This document shows, one piece after another, positions 8,211-18,662 of a DNA stretch of 64,000 nucleotides. Origin of the DNA: Paraburkholderia phenoliruptrix. GTDB lineage: Bacteria > Pseudomonadota > Gammaproteobacteria > Burkholderiales > Burkholderiaceae. The translations under genes were made by a program, and so were the position numbers. The DNA is taken from NCBI RefSeq assembly GCF_019511605.1, contig NZ_JAEUAV010000013.1:115050-179049 (forward strand). The letters are read 5' to 3'. Position 1 is the first letter of the stretch. The number at the start of each line of letters is the position of its first letter. The notes under the pieces are model-generated. The model saw nothing but the letters and a program-made list of their open reading frames with translations. It was not told the DNA's origin and ran no database searches.

Positions 8211-8528
8211 GGCGAAAAATTTTAGCTCAATGATGCGACTACCGCGAGCGCCAACGGCGCCCATCGCCGGCGGGTTGGCGGCCGCCCGGCGGGACCGCGC
8301 CTTGCGCTCGTTGCAAAGCCTCGCACAGCGAACCGTGCGGCGCGCCGTTCTGTCCGTTGCGGGCGGCCCGAACGGCAAGCTGGCGCTGCAGTTTGCCCCA
8401 CGCGCATGTCATCAAGGCTTCACCATTCTAACGATAATCCCGAACTGCGCTCACGGCCCGCTGCCGTTGGCCGGCCGCCGGGTTGCGGCGCGGTTCTTTT
8501 CAGGCCCTACCTATGGTGTAATGCCGGC

Positions 8529-9431
8529 ATGCAAGTAACCAGCCAGTTCAAGACGGTCGCGCTCGTCGGGCGCAACAATACGCCGGGCATCCGCGAGCCC
8601 CTGACCACGCTCGCCTCGTGCATCGCGAGGCGCGGCTTTGAAGTCGTGTTCGAAGCGGACACCGCGGCGGAAATCGGCGTGACCGACTATCCGGCGCTGC
8701 GCCCCGCCGAGATCGGCGCGCGCGCCGACGTGGCAATCGTGCTTGGCGGCGACGGCACGATGCTCGGCATAGGCCGTCAACTGGCGCCGTACCGCACGCC
8801 GCTCATCGGCATCAACCACGGCCGGCTGGGCTTCATTACCGACATCCCGATCTCGCACATGAGCGAGATCGTGCCGCAAATGCTGGCAGGCAACTTCGAG
8901 CGGGAAGAGCGCGTGCTGCTCGAAGCGCGCATCATGCGCCAGGGCAACCCGATCTACCACGCGCTCGCCTTCAACGACGTGGTGGTCAACCGCAGCGGTT
9001 TCTCGGGCATGGCGGAGCTGCGCGTCTCAGTAGACGGCCGCTTCATGTACAACCAGCGCTCCGACGGACTGATCGTCGCCACGCCTACCGGCTCGACCGC
9101 CTACGCGCTGTCTTCGCAGGGGCCGATCCTGCACCCGCAGTTGCAGGGCATCGTGCTCGTGCCCATTGCTCCGCACGCGCTGTCGAACCGCCCCATCGTG
9201 CTGCCGGACGACTCCAAGGTCAGCATCCAGATCGTTTCCGGGCGCGAGGTCAACGTCAATTTCGACATGCAGTCGTTCACGTCGCTCGAACTGAACGACG
9301 CAATCGAAGTGCGCCGCTCGCGTCATACGGTGCCGATGCTGCACCCGGTCGGCTACAGCTATTACGCCACGCTGCGCAAGAAGCTTCACTGGAACGAATA
9401 CCCGTCGCACGAGGAAGACGCCAAGCCGTGA
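8529..9431 (+). CDS. nadK: NAD kinase
   Basis: The ATG at 8529 gives 300 residues, the usual NadK length. An in-frame ATG at 8406 would add 41 residues encoded in the promoter region. GGDGT (residues 73-77) is the catalytic and diphosphate-binding motif. FNDVVVNRSG and ATPTGSTAYALS are the further conserved NAD-kinase segments. The enzyme phosphorylates NAD to NADP in the cytoplasm. It faces hrcA divergently and is followed on the same strand by recN after 144 nt that hold 11-bp tandem repeats. The hrcA-nadK-recN order is common in beta- and gammaproteobacteria. Confidence 0.97.
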   Translation: MQVTSQFKTVALVGRNNTPGIREPLTTLASCIARRGFEVVFEADTAAEIGVTDYPALRPAEIGARADVAIVLGGDGTMLGIGRQLAPYRTPLIGINHGRLGFITDIPISHMSEIVPQMLAGNFEREERVLLEARIMRQGNPIYHALAFNDVVVNRSGFSGMAELRVSVDGRFMYNQRSDGLIVATPTGSTAYALSSQGPILHPQLQGIVLVPIAPHALSNRPIVLPDDSKVSIQIVSGREVNVNFDMQSFTSLELNDAIEVRRSRHTVPMLHPVGYSYYATLRKKLHWNEYPSHEEDAKP

Positions 9432-9498
9432 CCGGCGGGCATGCCGACCGCAGGCGTCACTCGCGAAACCCGCGCTCCGGAAACCCGAATACCAGGCT

Positions 9499-9575
9499 AG
9501 ACAGCCCTCAGACAGCCCTCAGACAGCCCAAAGACAGCCCAAACGCAGCCCAAAGACAGCTCACAGACGACCTCC
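9499..9575 (+). repeat. seven tandem 11-bp repeats abutting the recN start codon
   Basis: The 77 bp divide exactly into seven 11-bp units. The consensus is AGACAGCCC followed by TC or AA; units 1 and 2 are identical, units 3 and 4 are identical, and units 5-7 are diverged. The array ends at the base before the recN ATG. No purine-rich ribosome site is visible in the last unit, so the array replaces the usual initiation region. Confidence 0.85.
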
Positions 9576-11246
9576 ATGCTTCGCCACCTCTCGATACGCG
9601 ACTTCGTCATCGTCGCCGCGCTCGATCTCGAATTCGACAGCGGCTTCACCGTTTTCTCCGGCGAGACCGGCGCCGGCAAGTCGATCCTGATCGACGCACT
9701 GGCGCTCGCACTGGGTGCGCGCGCCGACGCGAGCGTCGTGCGGACCGGCGAGAGCCGTGCCGACATTACCGCCGAGTTCGACACCCACGCGCTCGTCGAC
9801 CAGTGGCTCGACGAGCAGGCGCTGAGCGCCTCGGCAGCCGACGGCCAGCACGGCGGCACGGTGATGCTGCGCCGCGTGGTGGACGCGAACGGACGCTCCC
9901 GCGCGTTCATCAACGGCACGGCGGCGACACTCGCGCAACTGCGCGAGGTAGGCGAAATGCTGGTGGATATTCACGGCCAGCACGCGCACCAGTTGCTGAT
10001 GCGGCCGGACGCGCAGCGCGAACTCTTCGACACGCACGCGGGCCTCACCGAGCTTTCCGCGAGCGTCACGCGTGCGTGGCGCACATGGCGCGAGAAGGTG
10101 CAGGCGGTCGAGCATGCGCAAACGCGCGACCGCGAGTTGCAACTGGAACGCGAGCGGCTCGCCTGGCAGCTTGCCGAACTCGACAAGCTCGCGCCGCAGC
10201 CGGGCGAATGGGAAGAAGTGAACGCGGAGCACCGGCGGCTCTCGCACTCGGCCAATCTGATAGACGGCGTGCAAGGCGCGCTGAACGCGCTCTCCGAATC
10301 CGATGAGGCAATGATCACGCATCTCGCGTCGATCGTCTCGAAAGTGCGCGACCTCGCAGAAATCGATCCGGCCTTGAACGATGTGCTTGCGGCGCTCGAG
10401 CCCGCCGAGATTCAACTGCAGGAAGCCGCGTACTCGCTCAGCCATTACGCACAGAAGCTCGAACTCGACCCCGACCGGCTCGCGCAAGTCGAAAAGCGCC
10501 TCGACGCGTTGCATTCGGCGGCACGCAAGTTCCGCCTGCAACCGGAGACACTGCCCGAGGAACACGAAACGCGCCGCGCGCAACTGGCCGCGCTCGACGC
10601 CGCCGCGGACCTCGACAGCCTGCACGCAGCCGAAGCCAGGGCACGCGAAGACTTCCTCGCTGAAGCAAAGAAGCTTTCGAAGGCGCGCGCCAAAGCCGGC
10701 AAGGCGCTAGGCGCCGCGGTCACCACGGGCATGCAGGAACTGTCGATGAAAGGCGGCAGCTTCGAAGTGGCGCTCGTGCCCCTGCCCGAAGGCGGCGCGC
10801 ATGGGCTGGAGCAGGTCGAGTTCCGCGTCGCCGGTCATGCCGGCGTGCCGCTGCGGCCGTTGGCGAAAGTCGCGTCCGGCGGCGAACTGGCGCGTATCAG
10901 CCTCGCGCTCGCCGTGATTGCGAGCGCCGCGAGCCCGACGCCCACGCTGATCTTCGACGAAGTGGATACCGGAATCGGCGGCGGCGTGGCCGAAGTAGTC
11001 GGACGGCTGTTACATCAGCTCGGCGAGGCCCGCCAGGTGCTTTGCGTGACGCACTTGCCGCAGGTTGCCGCGCGCGGCGATCACCATTTCCAGGTCGCCA
11101 AGACCGGCAACGGCAAGGGCGGAACGGTGAGCAGCGTGGTGCCGCTAGACAAGGCAAGCCGCGTGGAAGAAGTCGCGCGCATGCTGGGCGGCCTGGAGAT
11201 CACGCCGACCACCCGCAAGCACGCGAAGGAAATGCTCGCCGCCTAG
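9576..11246 (+). CDS. recN: DNA repair protein RecN
   Basis: The 556-residue protein is of the SMC/ABC type. It begins MLRHLSIRDFVIV and has Walker A GETGAGKS at residues 29-36. A long coiled-coil middle follows, then the ABC signature region (KVASGGELARISLAL) and Walker B with the D-loop (LIFDEVDTGIGGG). RecN acts early in double-strand-break repair on chromosomal DNA. No LexA box (CTGT, 8 bp, ACAG) is visible upstream; instead seven 11-bp tandem repeats run up to the start codon. The 3' end overlaps the convergent glnE by 4 nt. Confidence 0.97.
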   Translation: MLRHLSIRDFVIVAALDLEFDSGFTVFSGETGAGKSILIDALALALGARADASVVRTGESRADITAEFDTHALVDQWLDEQALSASAADGQHGGTVMLRRVVDANGRSRAFINGTAATLAQLREVGEMLVDIHGQHAHQLLMRPDAQRELFDTHAGLTELSASVTRAWRTWREKVQAVEHAQTRDRELQLERERLAWQLAELDKLAPQPGEWEEVNAEHRRLSHSANLIDGVQGALNALSESDEAMITHLASIVSKVRDLAEIDPALNDVLAALEPAEIQLQEAAYSLSHYAQKLELDPDRLAQVEKRLDALHSAARKFRLQPETLPEEHETRRAQLAALDAAADLDSLHAAEARAREDFLAEAKKLSKARAKAGKALGAAVTTGMQELSMKGGSFEVALVPLPEGGAHGLEQVEFRVAGHAGVPLRPLAKVASGGELARISLALAVIASAASPTPTLIFDEVDTGIGGGVAEVVGRLLHQLGEARQVLCVTHLPQVAARGDHHFQVAKTGNGKGGTVSSVVPLDKASRVEEVARMLGGLEITPTTRKHAKEMLAA

Positions 11247-14053
11247 GCGGCGCCGGGCTGGTCGCCGAATACCCGCTCCCACAGCCCGAGCACCGCATCG
11301 CGCTCGGCCGAGACCAGCGCCGGTTCCACGCGCGCCTTTTCCATTCCGTCGAGCCGCAGCTTGTGCTGCAGCTTGCGGTAAGTGCGATAGGCGGCGCCCA
11401 CCGTTTCCGCTTCGGCCTCGCTCATCAGCCCGAGGCGCGACACCTCGCGCAACAGCGCAATGTTCCCCGTATTGCGGATCAGCTCTGGATCGCGCGCTGC
11501 GTGCAACAGCACCCAATACTGCACGGCGAATTCGATGTCCACCATGCCGCCCCGATCGTGCTTCAGGTCGAACAGCGTCGTATGGTTCGGATGCCCGGCT
11601 TCGACGCGCTCGCGCATCTCGACGATCTCGCGCGCCAGTTGTGCGGCGTCGCGCGGCGTGGTCAGCACCTGTTCGCGAATCGCCTCGAACTGCGCGCCGA
11701 TCTGCGCGTCGCCGGCGCAGTAACGCGCGCGCGTCAGCGCCTGGTGCTCCCACACCCACGCGGTGTTGGCCGCGTCGCCCTCGCGCAGCTGATAGCGGCG
11801 AAACGCGTCCAGATCGGTGACGAGCAGGCCCGACTCGCCGTTCGGCCGCAGCCGCAGGTCGATGTCGAAAAGGGTGCCCGCGCCGGTCGCGGTCGTGAGC
11901 CAAGTGATCAGCCGGCGCGTGTAGGTGGAATAGATGTCCGACGCGGCGTCGTCGGGGTCGTCGTAGAGAAAGATGACGTCGAGGTCGGACGCGTAGCCCA
12001 GTTCCTTGCCGCCCAGCTTGCCGTAGGCGATCACCGCAAAGCGCGGCGCGTCGCGATGGCGCTTGGGCAACTGGTTCCACACGGCTTCCAGCGTGACGTC
12101 GAGCACCGCGTCGGCGAGTTCGGACAGGCGGTCGCTTACGTGCTCGACGCTGAGCTTGCCGGCGAGATCGATCAGCAGAATACGGAACACCTCGGCCTGG
12201 TGCGCGTGACGCAGCAGGTCCATCTGCTGCTCGACGCCGTCCGCCGCCGCGAGCCGCAAGCGCAGCGTGCGTTTGAACTCGGGCCAGTCGAACGGCGTGT
12301 CGAGTGCTTCGTCGTCGAGCAGTTCGTCGAGTAGTTGTGGATGGCGGATCAGATAACCCGCCGCCCAGCGCGACGCACCGAGCACCGACAACACACGATG
12401 CAGCGCTTGCGGATATTCGTTCAGCAGCGCGAGGTAGGCGCCGCGCCGGCCCACCGCTTCGAGCAGGTCGAACAGACGCGCGAGCGTGTCGCCGCGACGC
12501 TCGGGCGGCTCTAACGTGCGCACGGCTTCGAGCGCGCGCTGCGCGACCGTGTCGAAGCGCTGCCGGCTGCGCTCGGCGAGCCCTGCATAGCGCGACGACT
12601 GCCAGACGCCGCGCAGCCGCGCGAGCAGATCGGCGGGTTCCGCGACACCGAGTTCGACGAGGCGCGCGCGCAGCGCGTCTTCCGCGCTGTCGTCCGCGAG
12701 CGCGCTGCTCCACACCCACACCGCCGCGCCGTCTTCGGGGGCGCCGCAGCCGTCGCGGCCGCTCACCTTGTCGGCGAAAATCTGGTCGAACTGCTGTTCC
12801 ACAAACTCGCGATGCGCCTCGAGCCGCGCGAGCAGAATCGGATAGTCGTCGCAACCCATCGCGCGCGCGAGCGCCGCTCGTTCTTCGCGATCGACCGGGA
12901 TGGCATGCGTTTGCGCGTCGTTGCGATATTGCAGGCGGTGTTCGAGCTCGCGCAAGAAGCGATACGCCTGCGAAAGCTTCTCGCAGACCGACGTGTCGAT
13001 CAGCCCGTGCGCCGCCGCATGCCGCAAGACGGCGAGCGTCGGCCGCACCCGGAAGCCGGCGTCCTGGCCGCCGCGAATCAGTTGAAAAACCTGCGCGCTG
13101 AATTCGATTTCGCGGATGCCGCCGCGCCCGAGCTTGATGTCGTCGGCCTTGTCGGGGCGCATCGACGCGCGACGCTGCGCCTCCTGGCGAATCTGCAGAT
13201 GCAGCGCACGGATCGCGCTGATGACGCCGTAGTCGAGATAGCGGCGATAGACGAACGGCGTGACGATCGCGCCCAGCTGTTTGTGCAGGCGCTGCGCCGA
13301 CTCGCTCGTACCCTCCGACACCAGCCGCCCCTTGATCCACGCATAGCGCTCCCACTCGCGGCCCTGCACGTAGAAATATTCTTCGAGCATGCCGAGACTG
13401 CAAACCAGCGGTCCGGAATCGCCGTTCGGCCGCAGGCGCATGTCCACGCGAAACACGTAGCCGTCGGCGGTCACTTCGGCCAGCGCGCCGATCAGGCGCT
13501 TGCCGAGGCGCGTGAAAAAGTCCTGCGTGGCGATGGGCGCGCGCTGGCCGCCCGCCGTCTCGCCGTCGTCTTCATAAATGAAGATCAGGTCGATGTCCGA
13601 GGACACGTTCAGCTCGCGCCCGCCAAGCTTGCCCATGCCGACGACGCCAAGCGTGAGCCGCTCGCCCTGCGGGCCGCGCGGCTCGCCAAAGAGCACTTCG
13701 AGTTCGGCCGAAAGCACCGCGAGCGAGCGCTGGATCGCCGTTTCGGCGAGATCGGTCATCGCGCCGGTCACTTCGGCGACGTCCGCCCGGCCAGCCAGAT
13801 CGCGCTCCATCACCGCGCAGAACACCTCGGTGCGCAACTGGCGCAGCGCACGTTTAAGCCCGTCCTCGGTCAGCGCTGCGCCAGGGCCGCCGGCAGCCTG
13901 CGCGCACAGCGCGTCAAAGCGCGCGTCGATGCGCTCGCGAGTGAGCGCAGCGCAAGCGAGTTCCGCCACCTGTGCGGCGAGTTGCGGACGTGCTGCCACG
14001 GCGCGCGCCGCGTAATGCGAATAGCTGGAACTCAGCAGTGTGGCGTGAGTCAT
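11243..14053 (-). CDS. glnE: bifunctional glutamine synthetase adenylyltransferase/deadenylase
   Basis: With the ATG at 14053 (MTHATLLSSSYSHYAARAVA) the protein has 936 residues, matching GlnE. It holds two nucleotidyltransferase domains, each with a G-G-x-E-L-x-x-x-S-D-x-D motif: LGGRELNVSSDIDLIFIY in the N-terminal deadenylase half and LGGKELGYASDLDVIFLY in the C-terminal adenylylase half. It controls glutamine synthetase activity under PII and nitrogen status in the cytoplasm. It is convergent with recN (4-nt overlap) and divergent from yhdP with 194 nt between the starts. An ATG 102 nt upstream is in frame but its extension looks non-coding. Confidence 0.97.
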   Translation of the reverse strand: MTHATLLSSSYSHYAARAVAARPQLAAQVAELACAALTRERIDARFDALCAQAAGGPGAALTEDGLKRALRQLRTEVFCAVMERDLAGRADVAEVTGAMTDLAETAIQRSLAVLSAELEVLFGEPRGPQGERLTLGVVGMGKLGGRELNVSSDIDLIFIYEDDGETAGGQRAPIATQDFFTRLGKRLIGALAEVTADGYVFRVDMRLRPNGDSGPLVCSLGMLEEYFYVQGREWERYAWIKGRLVSEGTSESAQRLHKQLGAIVTPFVYRRYLDYGVISAIRALHLQIRQEAQRRASMRPDKADDIKLGRGGIREIEFSAQVFQLIRGGQDAGFRVRPTLAVLRHAAAHGLIDTSVCEKLSQAYRFLRELEHRLQYRNDAQTHAIPVDREERAALARAMGCDDYPILLARLEAHREFVEQQFDQIFADKVSGRDGCGAPEDGAAVWVWSSALADDSAEDALRARLVELGVAEPADLLARLRGVWQSSRYAGLAERSRQRFDTVAQRALEAVRTLEPPERRGDTLARLFDLLEAVGRRGAYLALLNEYPQALHRVLSVLGASRWAAGYLIRHPQLLDELLDDEALDTPFDWPEFKRTLRLRLAAADGVEQQMDLLRHAHQAEVFRILLIDLAGKLSVEHVSDRLSELADAVLDVTLEAVWNQLPKRHRDAPRFAVIAYGKLGGKELGYASDLDVIFLYDDPDDAASDIYSTYTRRLITWLTTATGAGTLFDIDLRLRPNGESGLLVTDLDAFRRYQLREGDAANTAWVWEHQALTRARYCAGDAQIGAQFEAIREQVLTTPRDAAQLAREIVEMRERVEAGHPNHTTLFDLKHDRGGMVDIEFAVQYWVLLHAARDPELIRNTGNIALLREVSRLGLMSEAEAETVGAAYRTYRKLQHKLRLDGMEKARVEPALVSAERDAVLGLWERVFGDQPGAA

Positions 14054-14247
14054 CAAAAGTCTGGCTCGCTCGTTGCTTGATTGGCATGAACCGGCATCAC
14101 CGGCTCGTCGCACGACGACTGGCGGCACGCCGATGCCGGCCGTGCAGCGGCGCACAGACAGGGTTTCACGAAGTCCTGTCGACGCTTTTCTGTGTGTTAC
14201 ATTTCGTCGTTAACTCGCAAAACTACCATACGCCCACCCGCCGCAGC

Positions 14248-17200
14248 ATGTCCGAGCGAAACGAATCCGCCGACCCGCAGGAAACCGGGCAGGCCCGGCC
14301 TGTGAGCGGAGGCGACCATGTCGTGCTGCGCCGGACTCTTCACGTCGTTCTCGCGCTTGCGCTCGTCCTGTATTTCATCGCGGCGGGACTCTTTCTCGGC
14401 TTGCGTTATGGCGTGCTGCCGCGCGCCGACGCGTTCCGTCCGCGCATCGAGGCGACCGTCTCCGACAAGCTGCATGCGCAGTTCAGCATCGGCAAACTCG
14501 CGCCGCATTGGAGCGGCTTCCAGCCAGGGCTCGACATCACGAATCTGGTGATTCGCGACCGCGAAGGCAAACCTGCGCTCACCATCCCGCACGCCACCGC
14601 GACGCTGTCGTGGCGTTCGCTGTGGCAGTTTCGTCCGGTGCTCTCGAGTCTGATCGTCGACCAGCCCGACGTGCTGATCGCGCGCGGCAGCGACGGCGTG
14701 CTGTCGGTTGCCGGCGTGCCGGTGCCGACGCGTCATAGCGGCAACGACACATTGTCGACGTGGCTCATGCGCCAGCAGGCCATCGTCGTGCGGGGCGGCG
14801 TGCTGCGCTGGCGCGACGCCCAGCGCGACGCGCCCGAACTCGCGCTGCGCGACATCCGCATTGCGATTCTCAACGACGGTTACGACCACCGCCTCGCGCT
14901 TCAGGCGCCGCCCGACGGCCATCTGCTGCGCGGCCCGCTGGACTTCCGCACGCATTTCCGGCACGCGCCGCTTGCCGCCATAGGCAAGCCGGTGAACTGG
15001 AAAGGGCAAGCCTATGTGTCGACGGGACCGGTCGACCTGCCCACGCTCGCGCGCTACATCAAATTCCCGATCGAGACGTTTGCAGGACGCATCGACAACG
15101 CAATCTGGGTTGATTTCGCCGACGGTCGCATGAGTTCGGCAAGCGGCCAGATGAACGGCGCCGATGTCGCTTTGCGCGTGCGGCCCACGCAGCCGAAGCT
15201 GCTGCTGCCGGTAGCCAGTTTCGGCTGGCGCGTGGAGGGGCAGCAAGGCGACTACAAGCTGCAACTGAACGACCTGCGCGCCGAACTGGGCCAGCCGCCG
15301 CTCGATGACGGCACGCCGCTCACGCGCACGCTCGCGTTCCGCACGCTGGACGGCCACTACCGGATGGCCTCGCAGCAGCACGGCCAGCTCATCAGCGTGG
15401 CGGGCGACCGCGTCGACCTGGGCATTCTCGCGGAATTCAGCCGCGCGCTGCCGCTGCCGCGGCGGCTCCTGAACAACCTCGTGCGCTATAACCCGCGCGG
15501 GCTCGTCGCCAATTATGTGATCGAAGTCGAGCGCGCGAAGCCGGAGTCGGGCGAGCCCGGGGGCGACCGGCACGGCACGGGCGCCGAGCCCATCGAGCGT
15601 TACCGCTTCAAGGGCGATCTGCAGGGCATCAGCGTCGCCGCGCAGGAACCGCCGCCGGGGCTGACCGCACGCAACCACCCGCGCGCGGGTATTCCGGGCA
15701 TCGAAAATCTGTGGGGCAGCGTGGATGCCGATCAGCACCGCGGCACCGCCACGCTCGACACCAGCAACGTCGCGATTACGCTGCCGGGCGTGTTCGACGA
15801 TCCGCGCCTGCTGCTCGACCGTCTGCATGGTCGCGCCGACTGGACCATCTCGCCGAAAGCGCCCGGCGAGAACCACCCGGCGTTTACGGTCAAGCTGGCC
15901 GACTTCGGCGTTTCGAACGCGGACGTGGCGGCCACCGCGAGCGCCGACTACAGCAACCCCGGCCACGGCCGCGGCTCGCTCGACCTCACAGCGGATTTCG
16001 AGCGCGCGCAGGTGTCGCGCATCGTCCGTTATCTGCCCACCAGCATCAGCGAGAAACTGCGCATCTACCTCGGTCACGGCCTGCAGGCCGGCATGTCGCG
16101 CGGCGCGAAGATCGAGGTGCACGGCGATCTGACCAAATTCCCGTACTCGCGCGATCCCGAAGCGGGCATCTTCCATATCGTCGCGCCTTTCAAAGGCGGC
16201 AAGTTCGACCCGACGCCCTACCCGCCGCGCAAGATGCGCAACGGCACGCCAAACGTGTGGCCGCCGCTCGACGGCATCGACGGCGTGTTCGAAATCAGGC
16301 AGAACGTGCTGCGCTTCGACATCGACCGGGCGCGCTACAAGCGCGTTGCGCTGCGCAGCGTGAACGGCCGGATCGACGACCTCGGCACGCGCGAGTCCAG
16401 TCTCGTCATCAAAGGCGACGGCCTGGGTCCGCTCGCCGACATGCTCGACTACGTGAACGAAAGCTCGCTCGGCATCATGGCAAGGCATCAGACCGAAAAA
16501 GTTCGCGCTGAAGGGCCGGCCTCGCTCGCGCTCAAACTGACGGTGCCGCGCACGCCCAAGCCGCACATCGGCGTGGAAGGCGCGCTCGGCTTTCAGAACA
16601 ACCGTCTGAGCGTGGAGAACGTGCCGCCGCTGTCGCAATTGAAGGGCAAGGTGCGCTTTACGGAACGCAGTGCGCAGACCGAGCGGCTCACCGCGCGGTT
16701 TCTCGGCGGCGACATGCGGGCGAGCGGCGGTCTGAGGCAGGACGGCACTTACGCGCTGGACGTGGACGGCCACATCGCGGTCGATGCCGCGCGCGGCCTC
16801 GATCTGCACGGCCCCGCGGCGCAGGTGCTCACGCGCATGAGCGGTAGCGCGCCGTATGCGCTCAGCGTGCATGGCGCGAAGGGCAAGCTGCCGCAAGTAA
16901 CGGCGAACTCGGATCTGACGGGGCTCGCGCTCGACTTCCCCGCGCCCTTCAACAAGCCGGTGGGCGAGCCGATGCCGCTGCACCTCGCCGCCGGTCCGTC
17001 GACTGTGGCGGGCGAAAGCGGGCTCGAGCGCGCCGAGCTGAACTTTGGCCCGATCGCCGCGCGCTATCTGCTGCACTATGAGCCCAAAACCCCGCCGACG
17101 GTGGTGCGCGGCGCGATCGGCGTCAACCGGCCGGCTGATCTGCCTTCCGAAGGCGTAATCGCCGCGGTCGACGTGGACGCCTTCGACGCCGACGCCTGGC

Positions 17201-18447
17201 GCGCGCTGATCTCGCAGTTGCGCAGCAACGAAGCGCCCGCGGCCCCCGCCGCCGCGGCCGCCGCGCCCGCTCCGCCGAACCCGACGGTCGCGCAGTTCCT
17301 GCCGAGCCGCTTTGCGCTGCACATCGGCACCTTGACGCTGCTCAAGCGTCACTGGGAAAGCGTGATCGTCGGCGCCTCCCACACGGACGGCAAATGGCAG
17401 GCAAACATCGCGTCCAATCAGGTGTCCGGCCACGTCTCGTGGCTGCCCGGCGTGAACAAGGCATCGCCCGGCACGCTGCAGGCGCGCTTTGCGCGCGTCG
17501 TGATTCCGTCGGTCGCGGACAAGGATCTGCTCGGCCAGGCCATGTCGGCACCGGCACAGAACATGCCGTCGATCGATCTCGTCGTCAGCGAATTGATCGT
17601 GCGCGACCGCAACATCGGCCGGCTGGAAGTCGGCGCGCACAACTTCACCGAAGACGGCGTGCCGGTCTGGCAACTCGACAAGCTGGACATAACGAACCCG
17701 TCGGCCACGCTCACTGCGACGGCCAACTGGCGCACCTCGACGGAACTCGGCAACGCCGCCGACGAAACCACCCCGCGGCGCACCGTGTTCGATTTCAAGC
17801 TCGACATCAAGGACGCGGGCGGGCTGCTCGAGCGCTTCGGCCAGCCGCGCACGCTGAAGGCGGGCAGCGGCACGCTGTCCGGCAAGATGGTGTGGCGCGG
17901 CGGACCGACGGCAATCGACTATCCGACGCTCAACGGCAATCTCGCCGTGGACCTGCGCCACGGTCAGATCCTCAAGGTCGATCCGGGCGTGGCCAAGCTG
18001 CTTGGCGTGCTCAGTCTGCAAAGCCTCGCGCGCTTCGCCACGCTCAATTTCCGCGACGTGATCGGCGAGGGTCTGCCGTTCGAACATGTGACGGGCACCG
18101 CGCAGGTCCGCAACGGCATCGGCCGCACCGAGAATTTCGAAATGGTGACCGCGCCGGCCCGTGCCGAGATGAAGGGCTCCGTCGACCTCGCGCAGGAAAC
18201 CCAAGACCTGCATGTGCAGATCGTGCCGACCGTCAGCGCGGGCGCGGCGGTCGTCGCGGCCGCCGTGGTCAATCCGCTGCTCGGCCTCGGCGCGCTGGTG
18301 GCGGATCTGGCGTTCAGCAAATCGGTGTCGCATGCGTTTGCGCGCGAGTATGCGATTACCGGCTCCTGGTCGAAACCGCACATCGAGCGGGTCAAGAGCG
18401 ATCGGGGTAAGATGGACGCTCCAGCTTCGACCGCCGGCGCCAACTGA
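14248..18447 (+). CDS. yhdP: YhdP family AsmA-like phospholipid transport protein
   Basis: The ATG at 14248 gives 1399 residues. After a short polar N-terminus, residues about 33-55 (LHVVLALALVLYFIAAGLFL) form one membrane anchor. The remainder is a very long periplasmic beta-rich region typical of the AsmA-like YhdP/DUF3971 family. It ends with the hydrophobic patch VVAAAVVNPLLGLGALVADL and SWSKPHIERV, a family C-terminal signature. In E. coli YhdP bridges inner and outer membranes and helps move phospholipid outward. Further upstream in-frame codons (from 13972) are antisense to glnE and were rejected. Confidence 0.93.
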   Translation: MSERNESADPQETGQARPVSGGDHVVLRRTLHVVLALALVLYFIAAGLFLGLRYGVLPRADAFRPRIEATVSDKLHAQFSIGKLAPHWSGFQPGLDITNLVIRDREGKPALTIPHATATLSWRSLWQFRPVLSSLIVDQPDVLIARGSDGVLSVAGVPVPTRHSGNDTLSTWLMRQQAIVVRGGVLRWRDAQRDAPELALRDIRIAILNDGYDHRLALQAPPDGHLLRGPLDFRTHFRHAPLAAIGKPVNWKGQAYVSTGPVDLPTLARYIKFPIETFAGRIDNAIWVDFADGRMSSASGQMNGADVALRVRPTQPKLLLPVASFGWRVEGQQGDYKLQLNDLRAELGQPPLDDGTPLTRTLAFRTLDGHYRMASQQHGQLISVAGDRVDLGILAEFSRALPLPRRLLNNLVRYNPRGLVANYVIEVERAKPESGEPGGDRHGTGAEPIERYRFKGDLQGISVAAQEPPPGLTARNHPRAGIPGIENLWGSVDADQHRGTATLDTSNVAITLPGVFDDPRLLLDRLHGRADWTISPKAPGENHPAFTVKLADFGVSNADVAATASADYSNPGHGRGSLDLTADFERAQVSRIVRYLPTSISEKLRIYLGHGLQAGMSRGAKIEVHGDLTKFPYSRDPEAGIFHIVAPFKGGKFDPTPYPPRKMRNGTPNVWPPLDGIDGVFEIRQNVLRFDIDRARYKRVALRSVNGRIDDLGTRESSLVIKGDGLGPLADMLDYVNESSLGIMARHQTEKVRAEGPASLALKLTVPRTPKPHIGVEGALGFQNNRLSVENVPPLSQLKGKVRFTERSAQTERLTARFLGGDMRASGGLRQDGTYALDVDGHIAVDAARGLDLHGPAAQVLTRMSGSAPYALSVHGAKGKLPQVTANSDLTGLALDFPAPFNKPVGEPMPLHLAAGPSTVAGESGLERAELNFGPIAARYLLHYEPKTPPTVVRGAIGVNRPADLPSEGVIAAVDVDAFDADAWRALISQLRSNEAPAAPAAAAAAPAPPNPTVAQFLPSRFALHIGTLTLLKRHWESVIVGASHTDGKWQANIASNQVSGHVSWLPGVNKASPGTLQARFARVVIPSVADKDLLGQAMSAPAQNMPSIDLVVSELIVRDRNIGRLEVGAHNFTEDGVPVWQLDKLDITNPSATLTATANWRTSTELGNAADETTPRRTVFDFKLDIKDAGGLLERFGQPRTLKAGSGTLSGKMVWRGGPTAIDYPTLNGNLAVDLRHGQILKVDPGVAKLLGVLSLQSLARFATLNFRDVIGEGLPFEHVTGTAQVRNGIGRTENFEMVTAPARAEMKGSVDLAQETQDLHVQIVPTVSAGAAVVAAAVVNPLLGLGALVADLAFSKSVSHAFAREYAITGSWSKPHIERVKSDRGKMDAPASTAGAN

Positions 18448-18662
18448 GCGGCGAGCCGGGCGTCCCGGGCGATTGCGCCGGAATTGCGCTGCGGCGGGGC
18501 GAAAGCCGCACTGTCGGCGCAGCGCTCGGCGGCCCGGCGCATACATGGCCGCTTCTGTGATGCAGCGCGTGGCGCGGTGCCGGCGGCCTGGGCCTGCCCT
18601 GAACGACGTAGGCGGCGCCGGCTGTCGCGCCGCCGTCCTGCCGGGAGTTTTCCAAGACGCTC

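Noticed and set aside
5018..8528. A CIRCE element expected near hrcA-controlled genes
   Set aside because: I looked for TTAGCACTC and its inverse partner before grpE, dnaK, hemH and hrcA and found none.
9432..9575. A LexA box for recN
   Set aside because: Several ACAG and GACAG words occur in the tandem repeats, but none is paired with CTGT at 8-bp spacing.
14197..18546. A 1449-codon open frame on the minus strand opposite yhdP
   Set aside because: It has the Arg/Ala/Val/His-rich composition of the antisense of a GC-rich gene, has no domains, and the plus strand has a clear YhdP family protein.
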